DNA of 64,000 nt, taken from contig NC_012108.1 in the NCBI RefSeq assembly GCF_000020365.1, positions 1,860,001-1,924,000 on the forward strand. Direction: 5' to 3'. The notes under the pieces are model-generated. The model worked only from the letters and a program-made list of their open reading frames with translations. It did not search any database and had not been told where the DNA came from. This document shows positions 51,259-60,488 of the stretch, in pieces. Within the stretch, counting starts at the first letter, position 1. Each line of letters begins with the position of its first letter. The position numbers were made by a program, and so were the translations under genes. Source of the stretch: Desulforapulum autotrophicum HRM2. GTDB taxonomy: Bacteria; Desulfobacterota; Desulfobacteria; Desulfobacterales; Desulfobacteraceae.

Positions 51259-53295
51259 CTATGCTTCCAGGGCCTGGCGATCGGCCATGTCCATGAGGAC
51301 CCTTTCCCTTGCCTTATCAATGCCAAGTTCTTTACGCTTTTTGTCGATGTGGGCAATCATCTTCTGGGCATGCTTGATGGGATCAATTTCAAGATCCCAC
51401 ATGCCGCCGGTAAGGCCTTCAAATTGTTTGCACAGGTAGTCATGGAAAACAGGTGCACCGGATGTGGGTAAGGTGACTCCAAAGACGGTATAAACACCGG
51501 AGGCCACAAAGTAGTGACCAATGGAGATGGCCTTTTCACTCATCCATTCAGGGGCGCTTCCTGCAACCGGAAGATCACAGATGTCATGGCCAAGGCCACC
51601 CGCCTTTACAACTTCTGTAGCAGCAAGCAGAATCCTTGAGTTGTCAACGCAGGATCCCAGGTGAAGGACCGGTGGAATTCCAACTGTTTCGCAAACTTCA
51701 GCAAGACCGGGTCCGCAATGAACTGCAGCAGCCTCAGGTGTCAACAGACCTTCCATGGCGCAGGCGATGGCGTTGCAACCGGTGGTCAGAACAATGACAT
51801 CATTTTTGATCAGTTCTTTGACAACCCTGACATGACCGTCATTATGTTTTGTCCTGGCATTATTGCAACCAACAACACCGGCAATACCCCTGATGCGACC
51901 GTTGATGATATTATCGTTCAAGGTGTAGTAGGAGCCCCTGAAGGTTCCGCCCAAATGATACTGAATGGACTCCACACCAAATCCTGCGATCTGGGTGGCC
52001 TTCTGGGAGGGAATCATTACTTCCCTGTTACGATTTTCAAAGTTGTCGATGGCGATTTTAACGATGCGCTTTGCATCTTCCACTGCATGGTGCTCGTCAA
52101 ACTCAATGTGGAGAACGCTCTGCTCTTCCATTCTTGCGATGGGATGAGTGGTGATGATTTTGGTATGGAAGCATTCAGCAACATTGGCAATATTTTCCAT
52201 GATGCACTGGATGTCCACAACCATTGCGTCACAGGCACCGGTGATGATGGCAAGTTCCTGCTGGAGAAAGGTTGCCGCCGTTGGAATACCGTGGCGCTGG
52301 AGGAGTTCATTGGCTGTGCAGCAGATGCCGCTCAACTGGATACCCTTGGCGCCCTTGGTCTTGGCATAATCAATCATCTCCTGGCTCTGGGCCACGGAAA
52401 CGACAATTTCAGAAAGAATGGGCTCATGGCCATGGAGAATAAGGTTAACATGATCCTCTTTCATGACGCCAAGGTTGGCCTCACTCTGGATGGGGAAGGG
52501 GGTTCCAAAAAGAACGTCCTGGAGATCCGTTGCCAGCATGGATCCGCCCCAGCCGTCGGCAATGGCAGCCCGGGTGCCCTGTTTCATCAGGTTCTTGTAG
52601 TCCTGGTCAACACCAATGTGGGTCCGGTGCATGATTTCGACAATCTCCCTGTCAATGTTTCTCGGGAGAACGCCTAATTTTTTCCATTTTTCATAAAGGG
52701 CTTCAGGTGCCCGTTTGAGGTTGAGCAATTCGCCTTCGGGTTTTCCCCATTCATTCAGGGCAGCTTCACCGACTTCAACGGCGATCTCATAGATGTCCCT
52801 GTCCTGGGTCTCACCGTCAACCTCAACGGTGGTTGCCACACCAAGGGTGGGTGCAAGGGCTTTGAGTTTCACCGTGTCTTTGATCTGGTAGGCATCAGTT
52901 TCCTTGCGGGCTGCAGCTAGAAATACTTCAGCAACACCCCTGCCATGGTCTGAATGGGCAGATGCGCCACCTGCGATCATTCTGATGAAGTTACGTGCTG
53001 CAATTGTATTGGGGGTTGCGCCGCAAAGGCTCTTTCTTGTGTCCTTACCTTCAATCCCGCCCTTGGGAAGCGGCAGGCGGCAGGGTCCCATGGAACAGTT
53101 TTTACAGCAGATCCCCTGGGCACCAATACTACAGGGTTTCATATTGACAGCCCTGTCAAAAACCGTATCAACTCCAAGTTCTTGGGCACGGACAATCATC
53201 TGCTGGGATGCTACGTCAATTGTTGCTTCCTTAGGGTCTGCCAGTTTCATTGCCTTTTCTGCTTTGGCAACTTTTGCTTTTTTTGCTTCTGCCAT
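51259..53295 (-). CDS. acsA: Anaerobic Ni-Fe-S carbon monoxide dehydrogenase catalytic subunit
   Basis: A 678-residue CooS/AcsA protein (Moorella AcsA 674). N-terminal cysteines for the D- and B-clusters are in KPCSIGAQGICCKNCSMGPC and KSLCGATPNTIAARN; C-cluster residues lie in SHSDHGR-like ASAHSDHGRGVAEV, HLGSCVDNSRILL and GVVGCNNARTKHND. It interconverts CO and CO2 and passes CO through a tunnel to AcsB. It lies between the Ala-rich gene (67 bp) and acsB. The order and length indicate the subunit of a bifunctional CODH/ACS rather than a free CO-oxidising CooS. Confidence 0.97.
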   Translation of the reverse strand: MAEAKKAKVAKAEKAMKLADPKEATIDVASQQMIVRAQELGVDTVFDRAVNMKPCSIGAQGICCKNCSMGPCRLPLPKGGIEGKDTRKSLCGATPNTIAARNFIRMIAGGASAHSDHGRGVAEVFLAAARKETDAYQIKDTVKLKALAPTLGVATTVEVDGETQDRDIYEIAVEVGEAALNEWGKPEGELLNLKRAPEALYEKWKKLGVLPRNIDREIVEIMHRTHIGVDQDYKNLMKQGTRAAIADGWGGSMLATDLQDVLFGTPFPIQSEANLGVMKEDHVNLILHGHEPILSEIVVSVAQSQEMIDYAKTKGAKGIQLSGICCTANELLQRHGIPTAATFLQQELAIITGACDAMVVDIQCIMENIANVAECFHTKIITTHPIARMEEQSVLHIEFDEHHAVEDAKRIVKIAIDNFENRNREVMIPSQKATQIAGFGVESIQYHLGGTFRGSYYTLNDNIINGRIRGIAGVVGCNNARTKHNDGHVRVVKELIKNDVIVLTTGCNAIACAMEGLLTPEAAAVHCGPGLAEVCETVGIPPVLHLGSCVDNSRILLAATEVVKAGGLGHDICDLPVAGSAPEWMSEKAISIGHYFVASGVYTVFGVTLPTSGAPVFHDYLCKQFEGLTGGMWDLEIDPIKHAQKMIAHIDKKRKELGIDKARERVLMDMADRQALEA

Positions 53296-53362
53296 TAGAG
53301 GTTCCTCCTCCTATTGTGTGTGATTCCATGTACATAAAAATATGACAGCCATTTTAAAGAAA

Positions 53363-53818
53363 CTATGCAGTTTCCCTTTTGTGGGTTCTGTTCAAGCTTA
53401 TAAGGATCTTGTCAAGCTCTGACAGCTGTACACTGGCCGCTGTCATGGAAACTGTTTTCTTCTTTGGCTGAGTTGCACGTTTTGCCGCTTGTTCGTACCT
53501 TTCCTGGGCTCTTTTGTCCCTTAATGCCTGCTCTTCAGCCTCAAGTTTAGCAGCAGCAGCTGTTACTGCTTTTTCCTTGGCAGCAACTTCTGCGGCAGCG
53601 TCAGCCGTTGCCTTTGCAGCAGCGTCAGCCTCAGCTTTTTCCTTGGCAGCCTTATCGGCTACAGCCTTTGCAGCAGCGTCAGCCTCAGCCTTTGCAGCAG
53701 TTTCAGCTTTGGCCTTTGCCTCAGCTGCTGGATCCACTGCTGGTTCTGATCCAAAAAGATCCTTGGGGGCATCCCCAAAAAGGTCTTTGGGTTCATTCGC
53801 AAACAGATCTATCGCCAT
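53363..53818 (-). CDS. Ala-rich coiled-coil protein with N-terminal DLF repeats, inside the acs operon
   Basis: A 151-residue protein I do not recognise. Residues 1-27 hold three copies of a short motif: DLFANEP, DLFGDAP and DLFGSEP. Residues about 30-115 are an Ala/Lys/Glu/Asp-rich stretch likely to be one long charged helix or coiled coil. The C-terminal 30 residues (ASVQLSELDKILISLNRTHK) look like a small amphipathic helix. It has no cysteine. GGGGGA precedes the ATG. It sits between acsD (17 bp) and acsA (67 bp), so it is made together with the enzyme complex; a tether or assembly role is inferred from position and shape. Confidence 0.75.
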   Translation of the reverse strand: MAIDLFANEPKDLFGDAPKDLFGSEPAVDPAAEAKAKAETAAKAEADAAAKAVADKAAKEKAEADAAAKATADAAAEVAAKEKAVTAAAAKLEAEEQALRDKRAQERYEQAAKRATQPKKKTVSMTAASVQLSELDKILISLNRTHKRETA

Positions 53819-53835
53819 TGTGATTCCCCCTAAAA

Positions 53836-55137
53836 TTAAGCGTTTAGTTTTTCAATGACCTGGGCAAGCGTCAGCTTATGCTGATCTGCAGTGTGCTGGA
53901 TATCCTGTTTTGTGCATCCTCGTTTTGTAAGCAGAGCAGCAAGGTCAATTCCAAGGCCCTTTGCAGCAGCTTCAACTGCATCTTCAGCAGGAGCAGCAGC
54001 AGCAGCAGGAGCAGCGGCAGGAGCAGCAGCAGGAGCAGCGGCAGGAGCAGCAGCAGGAGCGGCAGCAGCTTTAACCGGGGCCGCTTTTTTCTCAGCCTCC
54101 ATGGTAAGATCAGGTGCAGGAGCAAGGGCTGCAAAATCAATCTCAACGTCATCCAGCCGTTTCGTAATTGGAGCAATATCCAATGAAGATCCGCCGTCTG
54201 CGGCAAGGTTGATAAATGATTTGACAAGCTTTATGGACTCTGGATGACGCATGATCAGAATGCTGGAACCGGCCATGAGGTAGGTTACGGCTCCGACAGC
54301 CTCCATGAGAATGCCGCGTCGTTCCGGATCCCCAAGCTCAGGTGCTTCTTCAGCGGACTGTTTAGCCTCTTTGCATTTCCAGATTTCGTTGCCAAGGTTG
54401 TTGATCATGGGCAGCTGAAGTTTGTCATCGCCCTGGGTCATGGCAGCCATGGACAGTCGCTCCATGACGGAGTAGGAGTATTCCATGCCATAGCCAAGAC
54501 CACCCGTGGTGGGATCAACAATGACCTTGTCAAGGGGCATGCCCAGATTCTCAAGGAGAATGTTGATCTGCTTTGCAAGGTTGACGTCAATGGGAGAAGA
54601 AGAGATGATGGTGTGTTTGTAACCCATGGCTGCGGCGCCAATGCCCTTGTGATTCTTTTCCTCTACAGGGCCGAGGATCAGGTTCTCGCCGTCACACTCC
54701 ATGGCAATCTTTTTGAGAACTTCTTCGTCCTTTGCAGGTGCAGCGCATCCCCATACAACCAGAGGTACCTTGATGGCCGCAATTACTTTTTTTACCGTTG
54801 CAGCTGCTTCGTCTGCCGTGGCATTCTTGTCGTTGGGGTCGATGCTCTTGAGCTGAAGAACAATAAGATCTGCGCCGTATTCCTCCACACACTTTTTGGC
54901 CCAGGCAGCAGGATCATTGAGAACATCTTTAAACGGTTCAATAACTGTAGCCGGCCACTCTTCGGGCTCCATGTCCCAGATTTCCATGGCAATAACGGGC
55001 TTATTGGGCATTTCACCCTCAAATTGATAAAACGGATAGCTGGTCTGCCCTCCCACTGTGATGGCTCCATCCCCTTTACCAATTGTAATTCCCTTTATAG
55101 CTCCGGCATAGGATTCTTTCGTGATTTCAAATCCCAA
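53836..55137 (-). CDS. acsD: Corrinoid iron-sulfur protein, small subunit, with tethered C-terminal minidomain
   Basis: A 433-residue protein, much longer than usual for AcsD (just over 300). The core (1-315) is a TIM barrel: VGGQTSYPFYQFEGEMPNKP, MEIWDMEPEEWPATV, LIVLQLKSIDPN and DPTTGGLGYGMEYSYSVMER. It ends at about residue 355 in an Ala/Pro linker (AAPAAAPAAAP...), followed by about 48 residues, GLGIDLAALLTKRGCTKQDI onward, with one Cys. Translation should start at the TTG at 55137: GAGGAGGT stands five bases upstream, homology begins there, and the only ATG further up (55197) has no ribosome site. First gene of the operon. Confidence 0.93.
   Translation of the reverse strand: MGFEITKESYAGAIKGITIGKGDGAITVGGQTSYPFYQFEGEMPNKPVIAMEIWDMEPEEWPATVIEPFKDVLNDPAAWAKKCVEEYGADLIVLQLKSIDPNDKNATADEAAATVKKVIAAIKVPLVVWGCAAPAKDEEVLKKIAMECDGENLILGPVEEKNHKGIGAAAMGYKHTIISSSPIDVNLAKQINILLENLGMPLDKVIVDPTTGGLGYGMEYSYSVMERLSMAAMTQGDDKLQLPMINNLGNEIWKCKEAKQSAEEAPELGDPERRGILMEAVGAVTYLMAGSSILIMRHPESIKLVKSFINLAADGGSSLDIAPITKRLDDVEIDFAALAPAPDLTMEAEKKAAPVKAAAAPAAAPAAAPAAAPAAAPAAAAAPAEDAVEAAAKGLGIDLAALLTKRGCTKQDIQHTADQHKLTLAQVIEKLNA
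53987..54069. repeat. Low-complexity GCA/GGA repeat tract coding the Ala/Pro linker of AcsD
   Basis: An imperfect 12-24 nt tandem tract (units like GGAGCAGCGGCA on the plus strand) encodes the AAPAAAP linker. Such tracts change length easily by slippage. Confidence 0.85.
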
Positions 55138-55374
55138 TTTTACCTCCTCATAAGTGATTGTTATTGGTTGCAGATTGATTATATGAAAAATGATCAAATA
55201 AAAAGATGATCATAGAATATACAAAAGACAAAAAAACGAAACCTGTGGTTCGGTGTGGAACGGCAGCTGAATGAGCTGGTATTTTAGATGCTTTGATAAC
55301 GGCCATAATCCCCTTCCAAAAAAGGTGTTGTGCTCGTCAACCTGAGTCGGGCTCATGCTTCTATCGTACAATGA

Positions 55375-55401
55375 TTTATAACCCAGATGGCCTTTTGTCA
55401 A
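55375..55401 (-). promoter_or_regulatory. Candidate sigma-70 promoter for the acs operon
   Basis: On the minus strand TTGACA (55401-55396), a 15-bp spacer and TATAAA (55380-55375). The elements are near consensus although the spacer is short. It would give a leader of about 230 nt before the acsD TTG start. Confidence 0.45.
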
Positions 55402-55582
55402 TAGTGTAGTCAATTAATTGTTGGCAAAGGTTCAAAAAAAATAGATTAGGAAATGGGGCGAAAAATATGCGATTTCTGGATTAAATAAATTTAATTTAGT
55501 AAATGGGAAACGATTGTTAATTTGGCCGTGGATCAGCAAAAGTTCAGACCCCCGGTTTTTTCATGAAGAACCCAAATAGTGC

Positions 55583-55611
55583 TTGACTCGAATCGTCTAT
55601 TATTAGAATAT
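55583..55611 (+). promoter_or_regulatory. Candidate promoter for fhs
   Basis: TTGACT at 55583-55588 with AT-rich -10 candidates (TAGAAT at 55604-55609 after 15 bp). The match is moderate; it lies about 95 bp before the fhs start and on the correct strand. Confidence 0.35.
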
Positions 55612-55700
55612 GATCTTTTGAAAATCGAAGTTATTCCGATCATGCGTTTAGATTCTAACAGGCTCACCTCCCGAGCCCAACAATTTAAAAGGAGTTAACC

Positions 55701-57476
55701 ATGGCATTAGATCCAACCAAACATGCAGACTGGGAAATTGCACAGGATGCAGAAAAAGACATGCTCACGATTTACGAGATTGGCGAAAAACTTGGACTGA
55801 CCAAGGAGGAGCTACTTCCCCAGGGCCACTACATCGCAAAGATTGATTTTCGTGCAGTTCTGGCGCGTCTGAAAGATAAACCCGATGGAAAATACATTGA
55901 CGTGACAGCCATTACCCCCACCCCCCTTGGCGAAGGAAAATCTACCTCGTCCATGGGTCTTGTCCAGGGTCTTGGAAAGCTGGGTAAAAGCGTCTGTGCC
56001 GCCATCCGTCAACCTTCAGGTGGACCCACCATGAACATCAAGGGATCTGCCGCTGGTGGTGGTCTTGCCCAGTGTATTCCCCTGACGCCTTTTTCCCTTG
56101 GATTTACCGGTGACATCAATGCCATCATGAACGCCCACAACCTTGCCATGGTAGCCCTTACATCCCGCATGCAGCATGAAAGAAACTATACGGACGAGCA
56201 GCTTGAGCGGCTGTCCGGCATGAAACGTATTGACATCGATCCCACACGGGTTGAGATGGGTTGGATCATGGATTTCTGTTGCCAGTCATTGAGAAATATC
56301 ATCATCGGTATTGATGGTGTTAACGGTAAATCCGACGGTTACATGATGAAATCCAAGTTCGGAATTGCCGTATCCTCCGAGGTTATGGCCATTCTTGCCG
56401 TTGCCAAGGATCTCAAGGACATGCGTGAGAGAATGGGCAAGATCGTTGTTGCCTATACTAAAAAAGGTAAGCCCGTAACCACTGAAGATCTTCAGGTGGC
56501 CGGTGCCATGACCGCATGGATGGTTGATGCCCTTAATCCTTCCCTCATCCAGACCCTTGAAGGCCAGCCGGTTCTTGTTCATGCAGGACCCTTTGCCAAC
56601 ATTGCCATCGGCCAGAGTTCCATCATTGCAGACCGTGTGGGTCTCAAGCTTGCCGACTACCACGTCACAGAGTCTGGATTTGGTGCTGACATCGGATTTG
56701 AGAAATTCTGGAACCTGAAGTGCCGTTTTTCCGGATTGAAGCCCGACTGTGCCGTTATCGTTGCTACCATCCGTGCCCTTAAATGCCACGGTGGCGCTCC
56801 TGTTCCCGTCCCCGGAAAGCCCATGCCCGAAGAGTACAACACAGAAAGTGTAGAGTGGGTTGAGAAGGGATGTGCCAACCTCCTTCACCATATCAGAAAC
56901 GTCAGAAAGGCGGGTATCAGCCCGGTTGTCTGCATCAATGCGTTTTATTCAGATACCGATGCTGAAATCGCCAAGGTTCGTGAACTCTCTGAAGCAGAGG
57001 GTGCAAGGGTTGCCCTTTCCCGTCACTGGGAAAAGGGTGGTGACGGCGCAATTGAGTTTGCTGAAACCGTTATTGAAGCCTGTGAAGAAGAAACAGAGTT
57101 CAAGTTTCTCTATGAGCTTGACATGCCCCTTAAAGAGAGAATCGAACTCATTGCCAAGGAAGTTTACGGGGCTGACGGCGTTGACTACTCCAATGAGGCA
57201 AATGCTTCCCTTGCCAGAATCCAGGCTGATCCCGAGTTGGCAAAGCTTGGGATGTGCATGGTAAAAACCCATCTTTCCCTTTCAGACAATCCTTCACTCA
57301 AGGGTGTTCCAACAGGCTGGAGACTCATGATCAGGGAAGTTCTGACCTACGGCGGTGCAGGCTTTATCGTACCTGTAGCAGGAACCATCAGTCTCATGCC
57401 TGGAACCGGGTCCAACCCGGCATTCAAGCGTGTTGATGTTGATTGTGAAACTGGAAAGGTTGAAGGCGTATTCTAA
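55701..57476 (+). CDS. fhs: Formate-tetrahydrofolate ligase
   Basis: A 591-residue enzyme (Moorella form 559) that makes 10-formyl-THF from formate, THF and ATP, or runs in reverse during acetate oxidation. The P-loop is [17 protein letters not shown]; other family blocks are [34 protein letters not shown] and [24 protein letters not shown] precedes the ATG. It is transcribed alone, ended by hairpins at 57492-57584, and is divergent from the acs operon. Confidence 0.97.
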   Translation: MALDPTKHADWEIAQDAEKDMLTIYEIGEKLGLTKEELLPQGHYIAKIDFRAVLARLKDKPDGKYIDVTAITPTPLGEGKSTSSMGLVQGLGKLGKSVCAAIRQPSGGPTMNIKGSAAGGGLAQCIPLTPFSLGFTGDINAIMNAHNLAMVALTSRMQHERNYTDEQLERLSGMKRIDIDPTRVEMGWIMDFCCQSLRNIIIGIDGVNGKSDGYMMKSKFGIAVSSEVMAILAVAKDLKDMRERMGKIVVAYTKKGKPVTTEDLQVAGAMTAWMVDALNPSLIQTLEGQPVLVHAGPFANIAIGQSSIIADRVGLKLADYHVTESGFGADIGFEKFWNLKCRFSGLKPDCAVIVATIRALKCHGGAPVPVPGKPMPEEYNTESVEWVEKGCANLLHHIRNVRKAGISPVVCINAFYSDTDAEIAKVRELSEAEGARVALSRHWEKGGDGAIEFAETVIEACEEETEFKFLYELDMPLKERIELIAKEVYGADGVDYSNEANASLARIQADPELAKLGMCMVKTHLSLSDNPSLKGVPTGWRLMIREVLTYGGAGFIVPVAGTISLMPGTGSNPAFKRVDVDCETGKVEGVF

Positions 57477-57491
57477 TGTTTTAACCATAAA

Positions 57492-57523
57492 GGGAGGCTG
57501 GGACCAGAAGTTCACAGCCTCCC
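57492..57523 (+). other. Stem-loop after fhs
   Basis: GGGAGGCTG (57492-57500) pairs with CAGCCTCCC (57515-57523) 15 bp after the fhs stop. No T-run follows; it precedes the stronger terminator at 57546. Confidence 0.55.
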
Positions 57524-57545
57524 CCTTGCCGTGCAGCAATTATGA

Positions 57546-57584
57546 AAAAATGGCGTAGGGGTTGAAAACCCCTACGCCATTTTT
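57546..57584. terminator. Bidirectional intrinsic terminator between fhs and folD
   Basis: AAAAATGGCGTAGGGGTT (57546-57563) and AACCCCTACGCCATTTTT (57567-57584) form a perfect stem with a three-base loop and T-runs on either strand. It serves fhs (plus) and the folD-fchA side (minus), whose reading ends at 57631. Confidence 0.93.
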
Positions 57585-57630
57585 AGTTGTTTGCTGATAG
57601 TCCGAAAATTTAGGTGCCTAATTAGAAGCT

Positions 57631-58491
57631 CTAGGCGTTTTGCATCTGGCATGCCATAAAGGTCTGTTTGCAGAGTACGGATGTGGTTACCGAGCCGACT
57701 CCGGCAGGAACAGGGGTGATTTTTGTGACCACGGGTTCAACCGTCTCAAAATCAACATCACCACAATACTTGCCGGGTCTGTCAGGGTCGGCATTGATGC
57801 CGACATCAATGACGATCTGGCCTTTTTTGACAAAGTCTGCCTTTACCATTTTTGCCCGTCCAACGGCCGCGATGAGAATATCGGCATCCTGGCATACACC
57901 AGGCAGATTCTCGGTTCTTGAATGGCAAATGGTTACCGTTCCATGCTCGCGCAGAAGAAGCATGGCCAAGGGTTTCCCAACCACAAGGGATCTGCCGACA
58001 ACAACACATTTTTTGCCTTTGATGGGAATATCATAGAAATGAAGCATCTCCATGCAGGCCGTTGGTGTACAGGGAGGAAAACCCGTGGCATCGTCAGTAA
58101 AGACCTTTGCCGCACCCCCTGTTGTCAGGCAGTCCACATCTTTTTCCACGGGAATCAGGGTCCTGATTTTCCGTTCATCAAGGTTCTTGGGCAGGGGCGA
58201 AAACATGAGGATGCCGTTTACATCTTTTTTTGCACCGACCTCCGTGACTGCTTTTTCAAAAGATGCCTGGTCTATGTCTTCGGGGTACTCAAAAATTTCA
58301 CAGTCCATGCCAACGGCTGCACAGGTCTTTTTGGCGCCGCCTTCATAAAAAAGGTCATCGGGACGTGCACCGACACGAATGATGCCAAGTTTCGGTGTGA
58401 TTCCCTTGTCCTTCTTCAGTGCCTCAATATTCTTGGTCAGCTCTGCCTTGAGGGCATCTGCTACAGGTTTTCCCTTTAAAACTTCTGCCAT
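57631..58491 (-). CDS. folD: Methylene-THF dehydrogenase / methenyl-THF cyclohydrolase
   Basis: A 286-residue bifunctional enzyme. Visible blocks are [20 protein letters not shown] (catalytic Lys region), [45 protein letters not shown] for the NAD(P) site and [15 protein letters not shown] few positions differ from the classical PGGVGPMT ending (here [13 protein letters not shown]), but the family is certain. It follows fchA by 13 bp and probably supplies methylene-THF to metF. Confidence 0.94.
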
Positions 58492-58504
58492 TTTGTTGCT
58501 CTCC

Positions 58505-59137
58505 TTATTTTGTCAATTTAGAAACCACAAGATCAAAGGTCGCATCGGCTATCTTTTTTCCATCTTCCAGAAGCTGAGTCATCTCTTCTCGAGTTGCTTT
58601 CTTGAACGTTTCATCTTTGATGGCATTTAAGTTGATAATGACGTTCAAGCTGCCTGAAACAAGGGCAGCTTTCATAAAGGCAACACCGCAACCCACATCT
58701 GATATGGCAATCATGGTGCCGATCTGACCCATTCTTTCATGGATTTTGATGCCTTGATATGATTTGCGCATGATCTCCATGGGCACAGAACAGGCAGTTT
58801 TGCAGCATTGTTCCATGGTGTTGTTCTTGAATTCAATCTCTTCAGGAGTGCTCCTTGGAAGTCCATAGGCCTTGGAAAGGGGTTCAAATACCTCTGCGTC
58901 CTTGTCCACAAGAATTTCAAGTTCAGCTATGATTTTTTCGCCTTTTTTGACCAGGTCTTTAACCTCTTCTTCGACATCGGCATATTTTTTTTTGCCGACG
59001 GTCAGGTTTCCGACCATGTTGGAAAGCGCCATACCAATTGCGCCGCCCATTGCTGCAGCACCGCCGCCACCGGGAACGGGGCTTTTGGAAGCCAAAACAT
59101 CAATGAAGTCCTTGCAGGATTTATCTGGCATTGACAT
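58505..59137 (-). CDS. fchA: FchA-family methenyl-THF cyclohydrolase / formiminotransferase-cyclodeaminase
   Basis: A 210-residue helical protein of the FTCD_C/FchA family: [20 protein letters not shown] and [20 protein letters not shown] at the N-terminus, and [20 protein letters not shown] later. In the Wood-Ljungdahl pathway FchA gives methenyl-THF cyclohydrolase activity; having it beside the bifunctional FolD implies overlapping activities. AAAGGAG precedes the ATG; a second ATG two codons later is possible. Confidence 0.9.
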
Positions 59138-59586
59138 ATTAATTCTTCTCCTTTGTAATTGGTTATGGGTAGAGATGGTATTTCTTTCTGAATTTATTAA
59201 ATCAAGAAGATGATGTTATCGGTATAAATTTAATATACTCAATTGGTTATACCATTTTTGTTCTCTACTCAATTTGAGTTTGTAACGGATGAATTAACTG
59301 TTAAATTGGGTCATTTGGGACTCTATCTGAACTTAGTTTATGTGTCAAATCAAATTTTGTCTGATTTCTGGTGTCCCAGGGCGTTGAAACCGTATTCCAA
59401 ATTTGATTTTTTGTTGATTATTATTGCGTTTTTTTCATATTGGTCTAATTTAGAGAACAGCTTAAGAGCCATAGCTTATAAACTTAACTTTCGGGATTGG
59501 CTGTTTAAATGGCGTTGTCAAAGTTGAAGTCCGAAAGTTGAATTATAAATATAAGCGTTATAATTTATATTATATGAGGTGAATAT
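59138..59586. promoter_or_regulatory. AT-rich divergent region between fchA and metF
   Basis: A 449-bp gap, markedly AT-rich compared with the neighbouring genes. A 9-bp inverted repeat AACTTTCGG/CCGAAAGTT lies at 59486-59494 and 59531-59539. The words AATTGGTTAT occur twice (near 59157 and 59240). One open frame of 94 codons exists on the plus strand but has no ribosome site and reads like AT-rich noise. Promoters for both flanking genes should be here. Confidence 0.45.
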
Positions 59587-60468
59587 ATGAGAGTTGGAAA
59601 TCTTTATAAAAATCAGTCCGATCCCAGTGTCTCCTTTGAGTTTTTTCCTCCCAGGGACGATAAGGCTGAATCTTCTTTTTATGGGGTTGTTGATGCGCTT
59701 TCCGCTTTAAATCCTGCCTACATGTCAATGACCTTTGGGGCAGGCGGGTCAACCAGCGAGGGGTCCTTCCAGGCGGTTAAACGTATGATGATTGAAAAGA
59801 ACCTGCCCATGGTTGCCTATATCGCAGGTTATGGTCTTGGACCCCACGAGATCACCGAGGTGCTTGACCGGTATAAAGCACTGGGGGTTGAGACCATCTT
59901 TGTGATCCGGGGAGACAAACCAAGAACAGATGGCTTTACACCCCATCCGGAAAGTTTCGCCCATGCTTCAGATCTGATCCGGTTTATAAGCGATCGTTAT
60001 GATTTTGACCTTGGGTGTGCAGGCTACCCTGAAGGCCATGTCCAGGCCGAAAGCCTTGAAAAGGATGTTGAATATCTCAGGTTGAAGCAGGACAATGGTG
60101 CTCAATACGTGGTTGCCCAGTATTTTTATGACAATGATAGTTTCTATCGCTATGTTGACCTTTGCAGGAAATCTGGTATAACCATTCCCATTATCCCAGG
60201 CATCATGCCCATATACACGGTCAAACTGACCCGTATGCTGTGTAAGCTTTGCGGTTCGACCCTTCCGACCGGTTTAAGGGAAAAGCTTGATTCACTGACC
60301 AATGACAAGTCAGAAGCCGTGGCAGACCTTGGTGTTAATTTTGCCTTTGATCAGTGCAGGGATCTTGTGTTAAAAGGGGTAGACGGGTTGCATTTTTATA
60401 CCATGGATCGATCCGGGTCTGTCCTTAAGATTGTTCAACGGCTTAAGGATGATGGATTGTTCAAGTAA
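59587..60468 (+). CDS. metF: Methylenetetrahydrofolate reductase
   Basis: A 293-residue TIM-barrel flavoenzyme: VSFEFFPPRDDKAE (catalytic Glu region), YMSMTFGAGGSTSEGSFQAV, FVIRGDKPR, FDLGCAGYPEGHVQAES, YVVAQYFYDN and the C-terminal GVDGLHFYTMDRSGSVLKIV. GAGGTGA precedes the ATG. It makes methyl-THF for AcsE. No MetV or HdrABC-type partner gene is in the window, so the electron donor is not shown. It leads an operon with NifU-like and CooC-like genes. Confidence 0.95.
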   Translation: MRVGNLYKNQSDPSVSFEFFPPRDDKAESSFYGVVDALSALNPAYMSMTFGAGGSTSEGSFQAVKRMMIEKNLPMVAYIAGYGLGPHEITEVLDRYKALGVETIFVIRGDKPRTDGFTPHPESFAHASDLIRFISDRYDFDLGCAGYPEGHVQAESLEKDVEYLRLKQDNGAQYVVAQYFYDNDSFYRYVDLCRKSGITIPIIPGIMPIYTVKLTRMLCKLCGSTLPTGLREKLDSLTNDKSEAVADLGVNFAFDQCRDLVLKGVDGLHFYTMDRSGSVLKIVQRLKDDGLFK

Positions 60469-60488
60469 TTGGTGGGCAGGAGGTAAAA

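Larger units (their letters stand above)
55138..55700. promoter_or_regulatory. Divergent control region between acsD and fhs
   Basis: A 563-bp AT-rich region with no supported gene. It contains a minus-strand promoter candidate at 55375-55401 and a plus-strand one near 55583, leaving a leader of about 230 nt before acsD that includes CAGCT/AGCTG and CGAA/TTCG small stems. Near fhs a hairpin GGCTC-ACCTCCC-GAGCC lies at 55661-55677, with the fhs ribosome site AAAAGGAG at 55688-55695. I found no THF riboswitch. Confidence 0.5.

Noticed and set aside
53987-54069. Tandem GCA/GGA repeats as a CRISPR or satellite
   Set aside because: They are in frame inside acsD and encode an Ala/Pro linker; no spacers or cas genes are present.
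55402-55700. THF riboswitch before fhs
   Set aside because: The short leader does not contain the known conserved core; only a small hairpin was seen.
59243-59527. Possible 94-residue gene between fchA and metF
   Set aside because: No ribosome site, AT-rich low-information product and no recognisable motif; treated as noncoding.
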